Source: Actinomadura opuntiae
GTDB lineage: Bacteria; Actinomycetota; Actinomycetes; Streptosporangiales; Streptosporangiaceae
Reading direction: 5' to 3'
DNA length: 64,000 nucleotides
Assembly: GCF_030283205.1 (NCBI RefSeq)
Contig: NZ_JASNWF010000005.1
Coordinates: 372,001-436,000 of the forward strand
Part shown: piece by piece, positions 6,784 through 15,947 of the stretch
Layout of the letters: each line of letters starts with the position of its first letter
Position numbering within the stretch: position 1 is the first letter of the stretch
The notes under the pieces: generated by a model
Seen by the model: the letters and a program-made list of their open reading frames with translations, nothing else
Database searches by the model: none
Told to the model about the DNA's origin: nothing
Made by a program: the position numbers and the translations under genes

Positions 6784-9271
6784 CCCTCGCGACACGGTGC
6801 CCGAGCGGCTGCGGGCGCTGCGCGACGCGGCGCGCGAGGGCGAGTCGGTGCTGCCGCTGTACGGGCCGGGCGTCAAGGACGCGTTCGTGGACGGCCTCTA
6901 CCGCCAGCACGATCTCGGCAGCGCGGTGTGGGAGGCGCTGCACGACGCCGGTTACGAGCGCATCGTGTTCTTCTCGCTGGACGCGACGCTGACCGTCCGG
7001 GACGCGGCGTCGCGGCGCCTCCCCGCCGACCCCGAAGCAGAAGACCGATCGGAGAATGACGCGTCGGTGATGCGCCCCGGCTTCAGCGGCCCGCTCGGGC
7101 GCCGCCGCCTGCGCCGCCCGCCCGCCGCGCCGGCGCGGGCGGAGAACCGGGCGATGTCCGGGGCGTTCGCGGTGCGGATGCTGCGGAGCCTGATGCTGGA
7201 CGAGTCGACGCCGACGGCCGTCGTCGTCGAGCAGCTGGAGGTGCTGGAGCGCTGGCAGGAGGCGCGGGCGCCGTTCGCCGCCGCGCTGGAGCGGTGGCTG
7301 GAGTTCCGGCCGGGGAGCCGCAACATCTGCGTGCTGGTGTTCGGCGGGGCGTCGCTGGCGGAGGTCCGCGCGTTCGCCGAGGGCAGCCGCGACCTGCCGG
7401 GGCTCGTGCAGGTGGTGCAGGGCGAGGAGCGGCGTCCGGCGCGTCCCGGCCTGCTGCGCCCGCCCGGCGAGGCGGAGCTGGCGCGGCTCGTGCACCGCCT
7501 CAGGATCCAGAAGAACCTCCAGATAGCGGACTGGACAAGGCTCGCGGGCACGATCCGCGCGATGGCGGCGCAGGACGTCCCGCTGGAGACCTGGGAGCGG
7601 CGGCTCGGCCGGCGGATGGCGGCGGAGGGGACGCCGCTCGGGCAGGAGGAGCTGCACCGGTACGGGTGGATCGCCGGGACGGTCGCGGACGGCGACGTGA
7701 TGCGCCGCCTCGGCGAGCTGGTCGGCCTGGAGCCGGTGAAGCGGCACCTGGAGGGCCTGCGGTACCGGCCGCCCGCCGGCACGGAACCGGTGTCGCACCA
7801 TCTGGTCTTCACCGGCAATCCGGGCACGGGCAAGACGACGGTCGCGCGGATCGTCGGCGACCTGTACCGGGAGCTCGGGATCCTGCGGCACGGTCGGGTC
7901 CGGTCGGTGCGGGCGAGCGACCTGGTGTCGGGGTTCGTCGGGCAGACGGCGACGAAGACCCGCGAAGTGGTCGACGGCGCGCTCGGCGGGGTGCTGTTCG
8001 TCGACGAGGCGTACGAGCTGAGCGACCAGGCGGACGGGTTCGGCCGCGAGGCGATAACCGAGCTGCTCGCCCGGATGGAGGACGACCGCGCCGAACTCGT
8101 GGTGATCGTCGCCGGCTACCCCGACGAGATGCAGGAATTCCTCGACAGCAACCCGGGCCTGCGCAGCCGGTTCCCGCACGAGAACGTCATTGCGTTCCCC
8201 GACTACGAGCCCGCGGAGCTGGCGGAGATCGCGGCACGGCAGCTGCGTCCGATGGGGATGGCGTGGGGCGAGGGGTTCGAGACGGCGCTCGGCGAGGCGA
8301 TCGCGGAGCTGCACCGCACGCGCGGCCGCGGGTTCGGCAACGCGCGCGCCGTCCGGGACGTCACGCAGGAGACGGCCGCGCGCTGGGCGCGGCGCGTGAA
8401 GGACGACCGCGACCGGCCGCTCGAGCCGCGCGACCTGCCCGAACGGCTGCGCCGCGACGCGCGCCCCGTGCCGAAGGACACTGCCGAGCTGCTCGGCGAG
8501 CTGGACGCGATGATCGGGCTGGCGCAGGTGAAGCGGAGCGCGGACGTGCTGGTGAAGCGGCTGCGGCTGCGTCGGCTGCGCGGCCACGGCGAGGTCGTCG
8601 CGCCGAACCTGCTGTTCACCGGCCCGCCCGGCACCGGGAAGACGACGGTGGCGCGGCACTTCGGCCGGATCTTCAAGGAAATGGGGCTGCTGGAGCGCGG
8701 GCACGTCGTGGAGACGGGGCGGTCGCGGCTGGTCGCGTCCTACGTCGGGCAGACCGCGCCGCTGACCCGCAAGGCCGTGGAGCGGGCGCTCGGCGGGGTG
8801 CTGTTCATCGACGAGGCGTACGCGCTGACCGGCGGCGGCGACAACGACTTCGGGCAGGAGGCGATCGACACGCTCGTCGAGGAGATGGAGCGGCATCGCG
8901 GCCGGCTCGCGGTGATCGCGGCGGGCTACCCGGAGCCGATGCGCCGGTTCGTCGCGGCGAACGAGGGGCTCGGCTCCCGGTTCTCCGAAACCATCGAGTT
9001 CCCCGCCTACGAGGTCGACGACCTGCTGGAGATCCTGCGGTCGATGGCGGAACGGCAGCGCTACGAGCTGCATCCCGCGACGCTCCCGGCGGCGCGGGCG
9101 TGGCTGGCGGGCGCGGCGCGGCGGCCCGGGTTCGGCAACGGCCGGACCGTCCGCCGGCTGCTGGAGCGGATGGAGGCGCGGCTCGCCGAACGGGTGGTGG
9201 ACCGCCCGGACGCCGACGCGCGGATGCTGAACCTGCTGCTGCCGGAGGATGTGCCCGATGAACTCGGCTGA
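6773..9271 (+). CDS. Double CbxX/CfqX-type AAA+ ATPase
   Basis: 832 residues. Two AAA+ modules of the CbxX/CfqX (Rubisco-activase-like, SpoVK) type lie in tandem. In the first, Walker A GNPGTGKT is near residue 349 and Walker B GVLFVDEAYE near 406. In the second, GPPGTGKT is near 616 and GVLFIDEAYA near 676. Both carry intact K/T and D-E residues, arginine-containing GLRSRFP / GLGSRFS segments and C-terminal lid regions, so both are probably active. The first 300 residues look like a degenerate NTPase or sensor domain (RIVFFSLDATLTV, VVVEQLEVLERW, NICVLVFGGASL). Such proteins form ring-shaped remodelling machines. The ATG at 6773 overlaps the preceding gene; the next start lies inside its last codons. 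Confidence 0.92.
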   Translation: MSADPRDTVPERLRALRDAAREGESVLPLYGPGVKDAFVDGLYRQHDLGSAVWEALHDAGYERIVFFSLDATLTVRDAASRRLPADPEAEDRSENDASVMRPGFSGPLGRRRLRRPPAAPARAENRAMSGAFAVRMLRSLMLDESTPTAVVVEQLEVLERWQEARAPFAAALERWLEFRPGSRNICVLVFGGASLAEVRAFAEGSRDLPGLVQVVQGEERRPARPGLLRPPGEAELARLVHRLRIQKNLQIADWTRLAGTIRAMAAQDVPLETWERRLGRRMAAEGTPLGQEELHRYGWIAGTVADGDVMRRLGELVGLEPVKRHLEGLRYRPPAGTEPVSHHLVFTGNPGTGKTTVARIVGDLYRELGILRHGRVRSVRASDLVSGFVGQTATKTREVVDGALGGVLFVDEAYELSDQADGFGREAITELLARMEDDRAELVVIVAGYPDEMQEFLDSNPGLRSRFPHENVIAFPDYEPAELAEIAARQLRPMGMAWGEGFETALGEAIAELHRTRGRGFGNARAVRDVTQETAARWARRVKDDRDRPLEPRDLPERLRRDARPVPKDTAELLGELDAMIGLAQVKRSADVLVKRLRLRRLRGHGEVVAPNLLFTGPPGTGKTTVARHFGRIFKEMGLLERGHVVETGRSRLVASYVGQTAPLTRKAVERALGGVLFIDEAYALTGGGDNDFGQEAIDTLVEEMERHRGRLAVIAAGYPEPMRRFVAANEGLGSRFSETIEFPAYEVDDLLEILRSMAERQRYELHPATLPAARAWLAGAARRPGFGNGRTVRRLLERMEARLAERVVDRPDADARMLNLLLPEDVPDELG

Positions 9272-11087
9272 CGGCCGCTGCCCGCTGTGCACGGTGCCCG
9301 TCGACGCGACCGCGGTGAACGACGCGGCGGCGCGGCGGGACGTCCGGTGCGCGGTGTGCGGGTGGACGCTCGCCGGTCCGTGGCGCCCGGGCCGCGCGGA
9401 CCGGGCCGCCGCCGAGGCCGCGCTGTCGGAGGCGCGGCTGGAGTTCGACCTGCGGGCGGCGGCGCGCGCCGGGGACGACTGGCTGCCGTACGCCTCCCAC
9501 CTGCGGGGCCGTCCGAGCGAGACGCAGTGGCAGGCGGCGCGGCGCACGGCGGCCGCGGGCCGGGAGGCGGTGCGCCCGCCGCTGGCGGCGGTGCTGGACG
9601 CGCTCGGCCCGCACCGCGCGCTCGTCGTCGTCGCCGTGGAGGACGCCGGGGTCCGGCTGTTCGTGACGGGCGGCGTCCCGGCGGCGGGCCCGCTCGGCTT
9701 CCGCGAGCTGGCGTCGGTGCCGTGGCCGGGCCTCCTGCCCGGCCTGGCGCGGGACGCGGTGCGGCGCCGGTTCCAGCTCGCGGGCGGGCCGTCCGGCATC
9801 GACCCGGCGTGGGCGGACGCGACGATCGGCGGCGCGGTCGGCGACCTGGTGCGGCGGTACTGCACGTCCGTCGACACCGCGGTGATGACGGCGATGCCCG
9901 GCATGCCGTTCCCGGACGCGGTCGTCCGGGCGTTCACCGACCTGCTGCCGGACGTCCGGATCGCGGCGGGCCCGGACGCCGGGGACGGCGACGCCGCCGC
10001 GCTGCTCGGCCGGATCGTCGCGGAACGCCCGATCGCCCGCCCCTACGGGCTCGCGGCGCTGCGGGCGCGGCCCGCCGACGGCTCCGCCGAGGTCGTCCGG
10101 CTGCCGCTGTTCCCGGCCGGGGCGCGCGCCGGCGACGAGACCGCGGTGCGGGTGCGCCGCGTGCCGGGCGTCCCCGACCAGAAGACCGCGCTCGCGGTCG
10201 TCACCTGGGACGATCCGCCCGAGCCGATCCGGATCGTCTCGGCGCGGATGCCGAGGGGCGCGTCCGGCATGGTCCGCGTGGCGCTCGACGGCCCCGGCCG
10301 CGTCCGCTTCCTCGAACCGGACGACGTGAGCGACGACGCGCCGTCCTGGCCGGAGCTGCTGCGCCGCGTCCCGGCCCGGCTGCCGGCCACCGCGTTCACC
10401 ACCGAGCTGGTCTGCGTGCTGGAGCTGGGCGGACGCCCCGAGACCGCCCGGCGCCGCCGCGACCTGGTCGCCGACCTGCTCGAACTGCTCGGCGACGAGC
10501 TGGGCGGCACCGCCCGCGTCGCCGTCGTCGGGCACCTCGACCACCCGATCGAGCCGAAGCACAAGGACCGCGACGTGGTGTTCGGCGGCCCCCTGCAACC
10601 GCCCGACGACGCCGCCCGCACCCTCGCCGACCTGCCGTCCCCGCCGTCCGAGCGGTTCGGGCCGCGCGCGGCGCCGCTGGAGGACTCCCTCGACCGGGCC
10701 GCCGCGCTGCTGGCCGGCCCCCGCGACGGCCGCGCCCGCGTCCTGCTGACCGTCGCGGGCCGCCCGCCGCATCCGGGCAGCGGGCACGGCGACGTGCTCC
10801 GGCCCGTCGAGCCGTGCCCGCGGCGGCTGAGCTGGCGGCACGCCGTGGCCCGGATGGAGGCGGCCGGGGTGCGGCTCGTCGCGGTGACCGACGCGCCGGC
10901 CCCGCGCGACGCGCCCGGCCCGCACGCCGCGCCCGGCCGCGGGCGCGGCGACGCCCCCGAATGGGAGGTGCTCGGCGCCGCGCACCGCACCGGGCTCGAC
11001 TCCGTGGACGCCGCCGCCCTCGCCAAGATCCTCGGCGTGCTGCCCGGCGACGACGCCCCGCCGCTGCCGTTCCCCCTCGTCCCCTGA
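9258..11087 (+). CDS. Zinc-ribbon protein with probable vWA-like C-terminal region
   Basis: 609 residues. The N-terminus has two CxxC pairs (C8-C11 and C31-C34) forming a likely zinc ribbon. The central part is unassigned. Between about 370 and 520 the order resembles a von Willebrand factor A fold: a hydrophobic strand (TTELVCVLELGG, where a MIDAS DxSxS would be), RVAVVGHLDHP, then PLEDSLDRAAALL and ARVLLTVAGRPPHP. The MIDAS residues are degenerate, so the assignment is an inference. GGAGG at 9244-9248 favours the ATG at 9258 (9-nt spacing) over the ATG at 9249. vWA proteins commonly partner AAA+ ATPases, which fits the neighbour upstream. Confidence 0.72.
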   Translation: MNSADGRCPLCTVPVDATAVNDAAARRDVRCAVCGWTLAGPWRPGRADRAAAEAALSEARLEFDLRAAARAGDDWLPYASHLRGRPSETQWQAARRTAAAGREAVRPPLAAVLDALGPHRALVVVAVEDAGVRLFVTGGVPAAGPLGFRELASVPWPGLLPGLARDAVRRRFQLAGGPSGIDPAWADATIGGAVGDLVRRYCTSVDTAVMTAMPGMPFPDAVVRAFTDLLPDVRIAAGPDAGDGDAAALLGRIVAERPIARPYGLAALRARPADGSAEVVRLPLFPAGARAGDETAVRVRRVPGVPDQKTALAVVTWDDPPEPIRIVSARMPRGASGMVRVALDGPGRVRFLEPDDVSDDAPSWPELLRRVPARLPATAFTTELVCVLELGGRPETARRRRDLVADLLELLGDELGGTARVAVVGHLDHPIEPKHKDRDVVFGGPLQPPDDAARTLADLPSPPSERFGPRAAPLEDSLDRAAALLAGPRDGRARVLLTVAGRPPHPGSGHGDVLRPVEPCPRRLSWRHAVARMEAAGVRLVAVTDAPAPRDAPGPHAAPGRGRGDAPEWEVLGAAHRTGLDSVDAAALAKILGVLPGDDAPPLPFPLVP

Positions 11088-11119
11088 CCTCTCCCGCGCG
11101 ACCCCGTGAAAGGCCCGCC

Positions 11120-12256
11120 ATGACCGCACCCACCCCGCCCGACGAAGCCCGGCCCGGGGAGGCCGGCCCCGAGGAGCCGGCCGGGCCGCCGCCGCCCGCG
11201 CCCGAGCGGCCCCGCCGCATCGGGCTGTGGGGCGCGCCGACCTGCGGGAAGACCACCTTCCTCGCGGCGCTGCGGATCGCCGCCGAGGAGGGCGAGCACG
11301 ACGTCCGGCTCGTCGGCTGCAACCGCGCGTCCACCGAGTTCCTCGCCGACACCACCCGGCAGCTGAAGATCGAGCGGCGGTTCGTCCCGGCGACCCGGGA
11401 GCTGCCGCCGAACCTGGCCTGGCAGCTGCACGGCACGCACGTCAAGAAGGTCCGCCCGGACACCGGAAAGCTCCGCTTCAAGCGCCGCCGGCCCGTCCCG
11501 TACACGGTGATGCTGGACCTGATGGACGCCCCCGGCGGCATGTTCAGCAGCCGCCCGGAGGACCGGGCCGCGCCCGCGCCGTCGTCCGGGCTGCGGTTCA
11601 GCAGCTCCGCCGGATCCGATGACGGCGGGTCCGGCGACGGCGGCGGGGGCGGCGACGCCGAGGAGCGGCTCGTCCGGCACCTGGCGGGCTGCGACGGGCT
11701 GCTGTTCCTGTTCGACCCGACCCGCGAGCGGGAGATGAACGACGCGTACGCGTTCTTCCAGCGGACGGTCCTGCAGATCTCCGAGCTGGCCGGGACCAGC
11801 GGCGTCGACCACAAGCTCCCGCACCACCTGGCCGTCTGCATCACCAAGTTCGACCACCCCGAGGTGTACGAGCGGGCCGTGCGGCTCGGCTACGTGACGC
11901 CGCCGGCGAGCATCTTCGGGATGCCGCGGGTGGACGAGACGCGGGCGCTGGAGTTCTTCCAGGACCTCTACCGCGGCACGCACGCGCACGACCCGGTGAA
12001 CTCGCTGCTCAACGGCATCCGGTCGCATTTCGGGGAGTCCCGGACCCGGTACTTCGTGACGTCCGCGATCGGCTTCTACCGCGACCCGCTGGAGAACCGG
12101 TTCCTGCCGGAGGACTACCTGAACATCGCCGAGCGCTCCGACGGCGGGGACGGCCTCGCCGGCGAGGACCGGTTCCGGATCCGCGGCGACGTCGCCCCGA
12201 TCAACGTGCTGGAGCCGGTCATGTGGCTGGCCGGGAACGTGGGCGAACCGCGATGA
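11120..12256 (+). CDS. P-loop GTPase-like protein (double-GTPase type)
   Basis: 378 residues. After a 30-residue Pro/Glu-rich leader comes Walker A G38-APTC-G43-K44-T45, a Walker-B-like strand VMLDLMDAPGG near residue 130, a Ser/Gly-rich insertion at about 145-180, a hydrophobic strand GLLFLFDPT, and a TKFD motif near 242 in the place of the GTPase N/TKxD specificity motif. These features fit a TRAFAC-type GTPase and resemble the DO-GTPase (double-GTPase) families described in NTP-dependent conflict systems. GAAAGG at 11107-11112 gives a good ribosome site, and the 32-nt gap before it is the largest inside the operon. The next gene overlaps as ATGA. Confidence 0.82.
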   Translation: MTAPTPPDEARPGEAGPEEPAGPPPPAPERPRRIGLWGAPTCGKTTFLAALRIAAEEGEHDVRLVGCNRASTEFLADTTRQLKIERRFVPATRELPPNLAWQLHGTHVKKVRPDTGKLRFKRRRPVPYTVMLDLMDAPGGMFSSRPEDRAAPAPSSGLRFSSSAGSDDGGSGDGGGGGDAEERLVRHLAGCDGLLFLFDPTREREMNDAYAFFQRTVLQISELAGTSGVDHKLPHHLAVCITKFDHPEVYERAVRLGYVTPPASIFGMPRVDETRALEFFQDLYRGTHAHDPVNSLLNGIRSHFGESRTRYFVTSAIGFYRDPLENRFLPEDYLNIAERSDGGDGLAGEDRFRIRGDVAPINVLEPVMWLAGNVGEPR

Positions 12257-14826
12257 CCCGGCCGGTGACCGCGCTGCGGGCCGGGTGGGCGATCCGCGGG
12301 AAGCCGCCGGGCAGCTACGACGAGTACCGCGTCACCGGCTGCGGCGGCCCCGACTTCTCCGCCGCCGACTACGCGCACATCCTGCGGCACTACGCGCTCG
12401 GCACCCCGTCGCCCGGACGGTCCGGCCCGGCCGCGCTGCCGTGGATCACCATCAGCGAGGTGCGCGGCGCCGACGACGGCACCCGCATCGGCGTCGCGCT
12501 GGAGGACTGGACGGGCGAGGCCGACGGCGCGGGCCGCCCCATCGCCGAGACCCGCTACCTGTGCGTCCCGTACGAGGCGATGCGGCGGACGCCCGTGTCG
12601 TTCACCGGGCTGAGCGAGGCGCTGGCCGCGCTGGCGCCGCCGTTCCCGTCCGGCGGGCTCGACCTGCGCGTCCCGCCGCTCGACCCGGCGCGGCCCGCCG
12701 AGGCCGTCCGGCGGTTCGGCGTCCAGCGGGTCGCCGCGGCGGCGGCGCTGCTGCTGGACGGCCCCGTCACCGTGACCGGGGCGGGCGACCTCGCCGTCGG
12801 GGACCGGCTGGAGTTCCTCGACGCCGTCGCGAGCCTGCTGCCCTACGGCTGGCGGACCCGGTTCAGCGCGGCGACCTGGGACCAGAGCGGCAACCGGAAC
12901 GTGTCGCTGGCGTTCGCGCGGCAGGTCCGCGAGCGCACCGCCGAACTGGACTGGCAGGCGCCGCGGCTGCCGGAGCAGGACACGGCCGGCAAGGCGTACG
13001 CGGAGATGCTCGCCGGCCTGTTCGGAGAGCGGGGCCGCACGCACGAGGACGTCATCGCGCACCTCGCGCACGCCACCGAGCCGCTCGCCGACGCCGACCC
13101 GGGCACGGCGGTGCGGATCCTCGGCTCGCTCGACTGGCCCGTCACGGTGCTGCGCGCGGTCGAGCGCGGCGCGCACGACCCCGACGACCTGCGGGAACTG
13201 CTGAACGGCGGCCGGTACCGGGAACTCGGCGACGCGGACGCCCGCAAGATCCTGCGCGCGCTCGTCCAGGAGCGCGCACCCGGCGACGTCCCGCTGCTGC
13301 GCAAGTGCTGGACGGACATCGCGGGCACGACCGTGACGCCGTTCCGGGAGCTGTGCGCGGCCGTGCGCGGGCTCGTCTGGGACGGCGGGAACGTCCCGCC
13401 CGCCGAGCGCGCGAAGCGGGCGCTGCCGTACTTCGACCTCGCCGGCGACCTCGGGGGCGCCGACGCGCTGCTCGCGTCGCTGGTCGTCCCGCCCGGTCGC
13501 GGCGCGGACGAGGCGGGCGCCGAGGCCGCCGGGCAGCTCGTCCTGGACGTGATCGGCCCGGCGTCGGTCGCCCCGGCCGACCCGCAGTGGCCCGCGACGC
13601 TCGGCGAGCTGCCCCGCGCCCCCCGGGTCGTGTGCGCGCTGATGACCGCCCTCGGGCGGGGCGCGGCGCAGCCGCTCCAGGACTGGTACGCGCGGCTGAC
13701 CCACCACCTGCCCGAGTCGCTGCTCGGGCTGTTCCGCCACCTGCTGTTCGTGCCGCTGACCCCGGTCGACGCGGGACGGTTCGCCGGGCTCGCCGGGCAC
13801 GACCCCGCCTGCGTCGGCGACGTCCTCGCCCTGGCCGCCGAGGCCCGGCGCCTCGGCCTGGTGCTGGGCGGCATCACCGGCTGGCTGACCTCCCTGGACC
13901 GGATCCCCGCCGGGGACGCGCTGCGGCTCACCGGCCGGCTGGCGAGCGTGCGGGCGTCCGACCCCGCCGACCGGGGCGTCCTGGACGGCCTGCTGCTGTG
14001 GCTCGGCGAGCCGCCGCACCACGTGACCGGCGGCTCCGCCGCGGACCACCCCCGCTACCGGGAGGGATTCCGCTCGGTATGGGGGCTGCCCATGCCGGAG
14101 GGGCGCGCCGACCGGCGCCGCCAGGCCCTCGCGACCTGGCTGCGGGCGGGCGGCTGGGCCGCGACGCCGGGCGGGACCGAGGCCGTCCTGCCGCTGGTCC
14201 GCGACCTGACCGCCGGGCCGGTCGCCGACGGGCGGCCGCTGGCGAAGGCGATGCTCGCCGCCCGCGCGCGCGTGCCCGGCCTCGACGGCGTCGCCGAGTA
14301 CCAGGTCTGGTGGCACGAGGCCGCGCAACGCTTCCCGGAACTCGCGAAGGAGTCCCTGATGACGGTGCTGACGAACCTGCCGCACAACGCCCCCGCCGAC
14401 CACGTCGGCAGGCTGTGCGCGGAGGAGATGTACCGGGGCGTGCCGAACGACCGGATCGTCGGCATGCTGCTGGACGGCCCGCTGGAGCTGACCGGCGCCG
14501 CCGTGGTCCAGATCGTCGACGAGGTCCGGCTGTCGCTGGGCGAGCTCGGCGCGCCCGACGCGGTCAACCGCGCCCTCGACCTGGCCCGCACGTTCGCGCG
14601 GGTGGACGCCCTCGGCCCGGAGCTGCGCACCCGGGCCGCCGCCACCGCCGTCGCCGAGATCGACTTCTGGCTGCTGCTGATCGACGTCACCGCCGGGCCC
14701 GGCGAGGACGACGACGTGCTGATCGGCGACGACACCCGGGACCGGCTGCGGCGGATCTCCGAGTGGGCGCAGCAGCTCGTCAAGGCGTCCAAGCCCGGGC
14801 GGTGGATCCGCGGCGGCAAGCCGTGA
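12253..14826 (+). CDS. GAP1-like GTPase-associated protein
   Basis: 857 residues, directly coupled (ATGA) to the GTPase gene. The first 230 residues form a distinct module that starts with a strand-rich stretch (WAIRGKPPGSYDEYRVT, LPWITISEVRG, TRYLCVPYEAM). It is followed by a module around FLDAVASLLPYGWRTRFSAATW, then about 600 residues of helical repeats without catalytic motifs. Order, size and adjacency match the GTPase-associated protein 1 (GAP1-N2/GAP1-M/GAP1-C) architecture of actinobacterial conflict systems. The assignment is from memory of that architecture rather than from a search. Probable role: large partner or effector platform of the GTPase; no enzymatic residues seen. Confidence 0.7.
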   Translation: MTRPVTALRAGWAIRGKPPGSYDEYRVTGCGGPDFSAADYAHILRHYALGTPSPGRSGPAALPWITISEVRGADDGTRIGVALEDWTGEADGAGRPIAETRYLCVPYEAMRRTPVSFTGLSEALAALAPPFPSGGLDLRVPPLDPARPAEAVRRFGVQRVAAAAALLLDGPVTVTGAGDLAVGDRLEFLDAVASLLPYGWRTRFSAATWDQSGNRNVSLAFARQVRERTAELDWQAPRLPEQDTAGKAYAEMLAGLFGERGRTHEDVIAHLAHATEPLADADPGTAVRILGSLDWPVTVLRAVERGAHDPDDLRELLNGGRYRELGDADARKILRALVQERAPGDVPLLRKCWTDIAGTTVTPFRELCAAVRGLVWDGGNVPPAERAKRALPYFDLAGDLGGADALLASLVVPPGRGADEAGAEAAGQLVLDVIGPASVAPADPQWPATLGELPRAPRVVCALMTALGRGAAQPLQDWYARLTHHLPESLLGLFRHLLFVPLTPVDAGRFAGLAGHDPACVGDVLALAAEARRLGLVLGGITGWLTSLDRIPAGDALRLTGRLASVRASDPADRGVLDGLLLWLGEPPHHVTGGSAADHPRYREGFRSVWGLPMPEGRADRRRQALATWLRAGGWAATPGGTEAVLPLVRDLTAGPVADGRPLAKAMLAARARVPGLDGVAEYQVWWHEAAQRFPELAKESLMTVLTNLPHNAPADHVGRLCAEEMYRGVPNDRIVGMLLDGPLELTGAAVVQIVDEVRLSLGELGAPDAVNRALDLARTFARVDALGPELRTRAAATAVAEIDFWLLLIDVTAGPGEDDDVLIGDDTRDRLRRISEWAQQLVKASKPGRWIRGGKP

Positions 14827-15947
14827 CGGCGGCGGTCGACGTCGGGACCGCCACCACCCGGATCCGGACGTCCGCCGGCCTCACCGTGATCGGCACGCCG
14901 CCACCGGACGCGATCCCGGCCGTGCTCGCCCGGACCGCCGGCACCGGACGGCCGGTCACCTGCGTGGTCCCCGACCACTGGCGCGACCACGGCGCCGGCC
15001 TCGCACGGCAGGAACTGCTGCACGCGACCGTCCTGCCGGCCGGGCCGACCACGCTGATCGGCCGGTTCGCCGCCGTCGCCGCGCACGCCGCCGCGCGCAC
15101 CGGCCCCGGCCGCTACCTGGTCTGCGACGCGGGCGCGTCCGGCACCGGGTTCGGGCTGTGCGAGGTCTTCGGCGACTCCGTCCGGCTCGTGGACGGCGCC
15201 TTCGACGCGGGCGCGGGCGGCGACGCGTTCGCCGAGGCCGTGGCGCCGGGGCGGCGCCGGGAGTTCGCGGCGTCCGCCGCCGAGCACGCCGAGCGGCTCG
15301 CCACCGTGCTCGCCACCGCCCGCGAGAAGGCGCTGTTCCGCAACGCGCTCGCGCTGCGCGCCGGCGACCTGGAGATCACCGCCGGGGCGCTGCTGGAGGC
15401 GTTCGAGCCGGTCGGCGCGCGGCTCGCGGCCCTGGCGTCCCGCTGGCCCTCCGGGTCCGCGCGCGCGGTGCTGACCGGCGGTTTCGCCGAATTCCCGCTC
15501 GTTGCCGAGGCGCTGCCGGACGCCGTCCGGCTCGGCCCGCACGCCGCCGTGGAGGGCGCCGCACTGATCGCCGGCGGCCTGTTCCGGGAGGCGCCGCTGC
15601 CCGACGTCCGGCTGCCGATCCACCGGATCCGGGACGGGCTGCCCACCGAGGCCGAGATCGGCGTGCCGGGACGGCCCGGCCGGTTCGCCGCCCTCAACGG
15701 CCGCGACCTGCTGCTGTGCCACCGCCGCGAGCCCGCGCTCGGCGCCCCCGCGCTCATGCTCGACGACGCCGGGACGCTGCCGGTCGAGGTCGACGGCCGT
15801 CCCGCCCCCTGCCGTGCCGGCGCGCTGCCGCCCGGCGCGTACCGGATCGGGCTGCGCGCGGCGACCCGCGGGCCCGTCGTCGTGCTGTTCCCCCTCGCAC
15901 CCGACGCCGAACCGGTGCCCGTCCCCCTCGAAAGGCCCGCCCGATGA
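14823..15947 (+). CDS. Degenerate Hsp70/actin-fold ATPase
   Basis: 374 residues, starting with a GTG that overlaps the previous stop (GTGA). It has the sugar-kinase/Hsp70/actin signature order: phosphate-1 AVDVGTATTRIRT (about 4-16), phosphate-2 YLVCDAGASGTGFGLCEV (about 98-115) and an adenosine-type loop ARAVLTGGFAEFP (about 210-222). Each motif is shorter or less canonical than in DnaK, and the whole nucleotide-binding domain appears compressed. A beta-rich tail (about 270-374) might be a small binding domain. It may bind ATP without acting as a general chaperone. Related Hsp70-like proteins occur in bacterial conflict operons together with GTPases. Confidence 0.78.
   Translation: MTAAVDVGTATTRIRTSAGLTVIGTPPPDAIPAVLARTAGTGRPVTCVVPDHWRDHGAGLARQELLHATVLPAGPTTLIGRFAAVAAHAAARTGPGRYLVCDAGASGTGFGLCEVFGDSVRLVDGAFDAGAGGDAFAEAVAPGRRREFAASAAEHAERLATVLATAREKALFRNALALRAGDLEITAGALLEAFEPVGARLAALASRWPSGSARAVLTGGFAEFPLVAEALPDAVRLGPHAAVEGAALIAGGLFREAPLPDVRLPIHRIRDGLPTEAEIGVPGRPGRFAALNGRDLLLCHRREPALGAPALMLDDAGTLPVEVDGRPAPCRAGALPPGAYRIGLRAATRGPVVVLFPLAPDAEPVPVPLERPAR

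Noticed and set aside
6533-9937. An 1134-codon minus-strand open frame
   Set aside because: Reads antisense through the AAA+ ATPase, whose Walker motifs and overlaps are clear.
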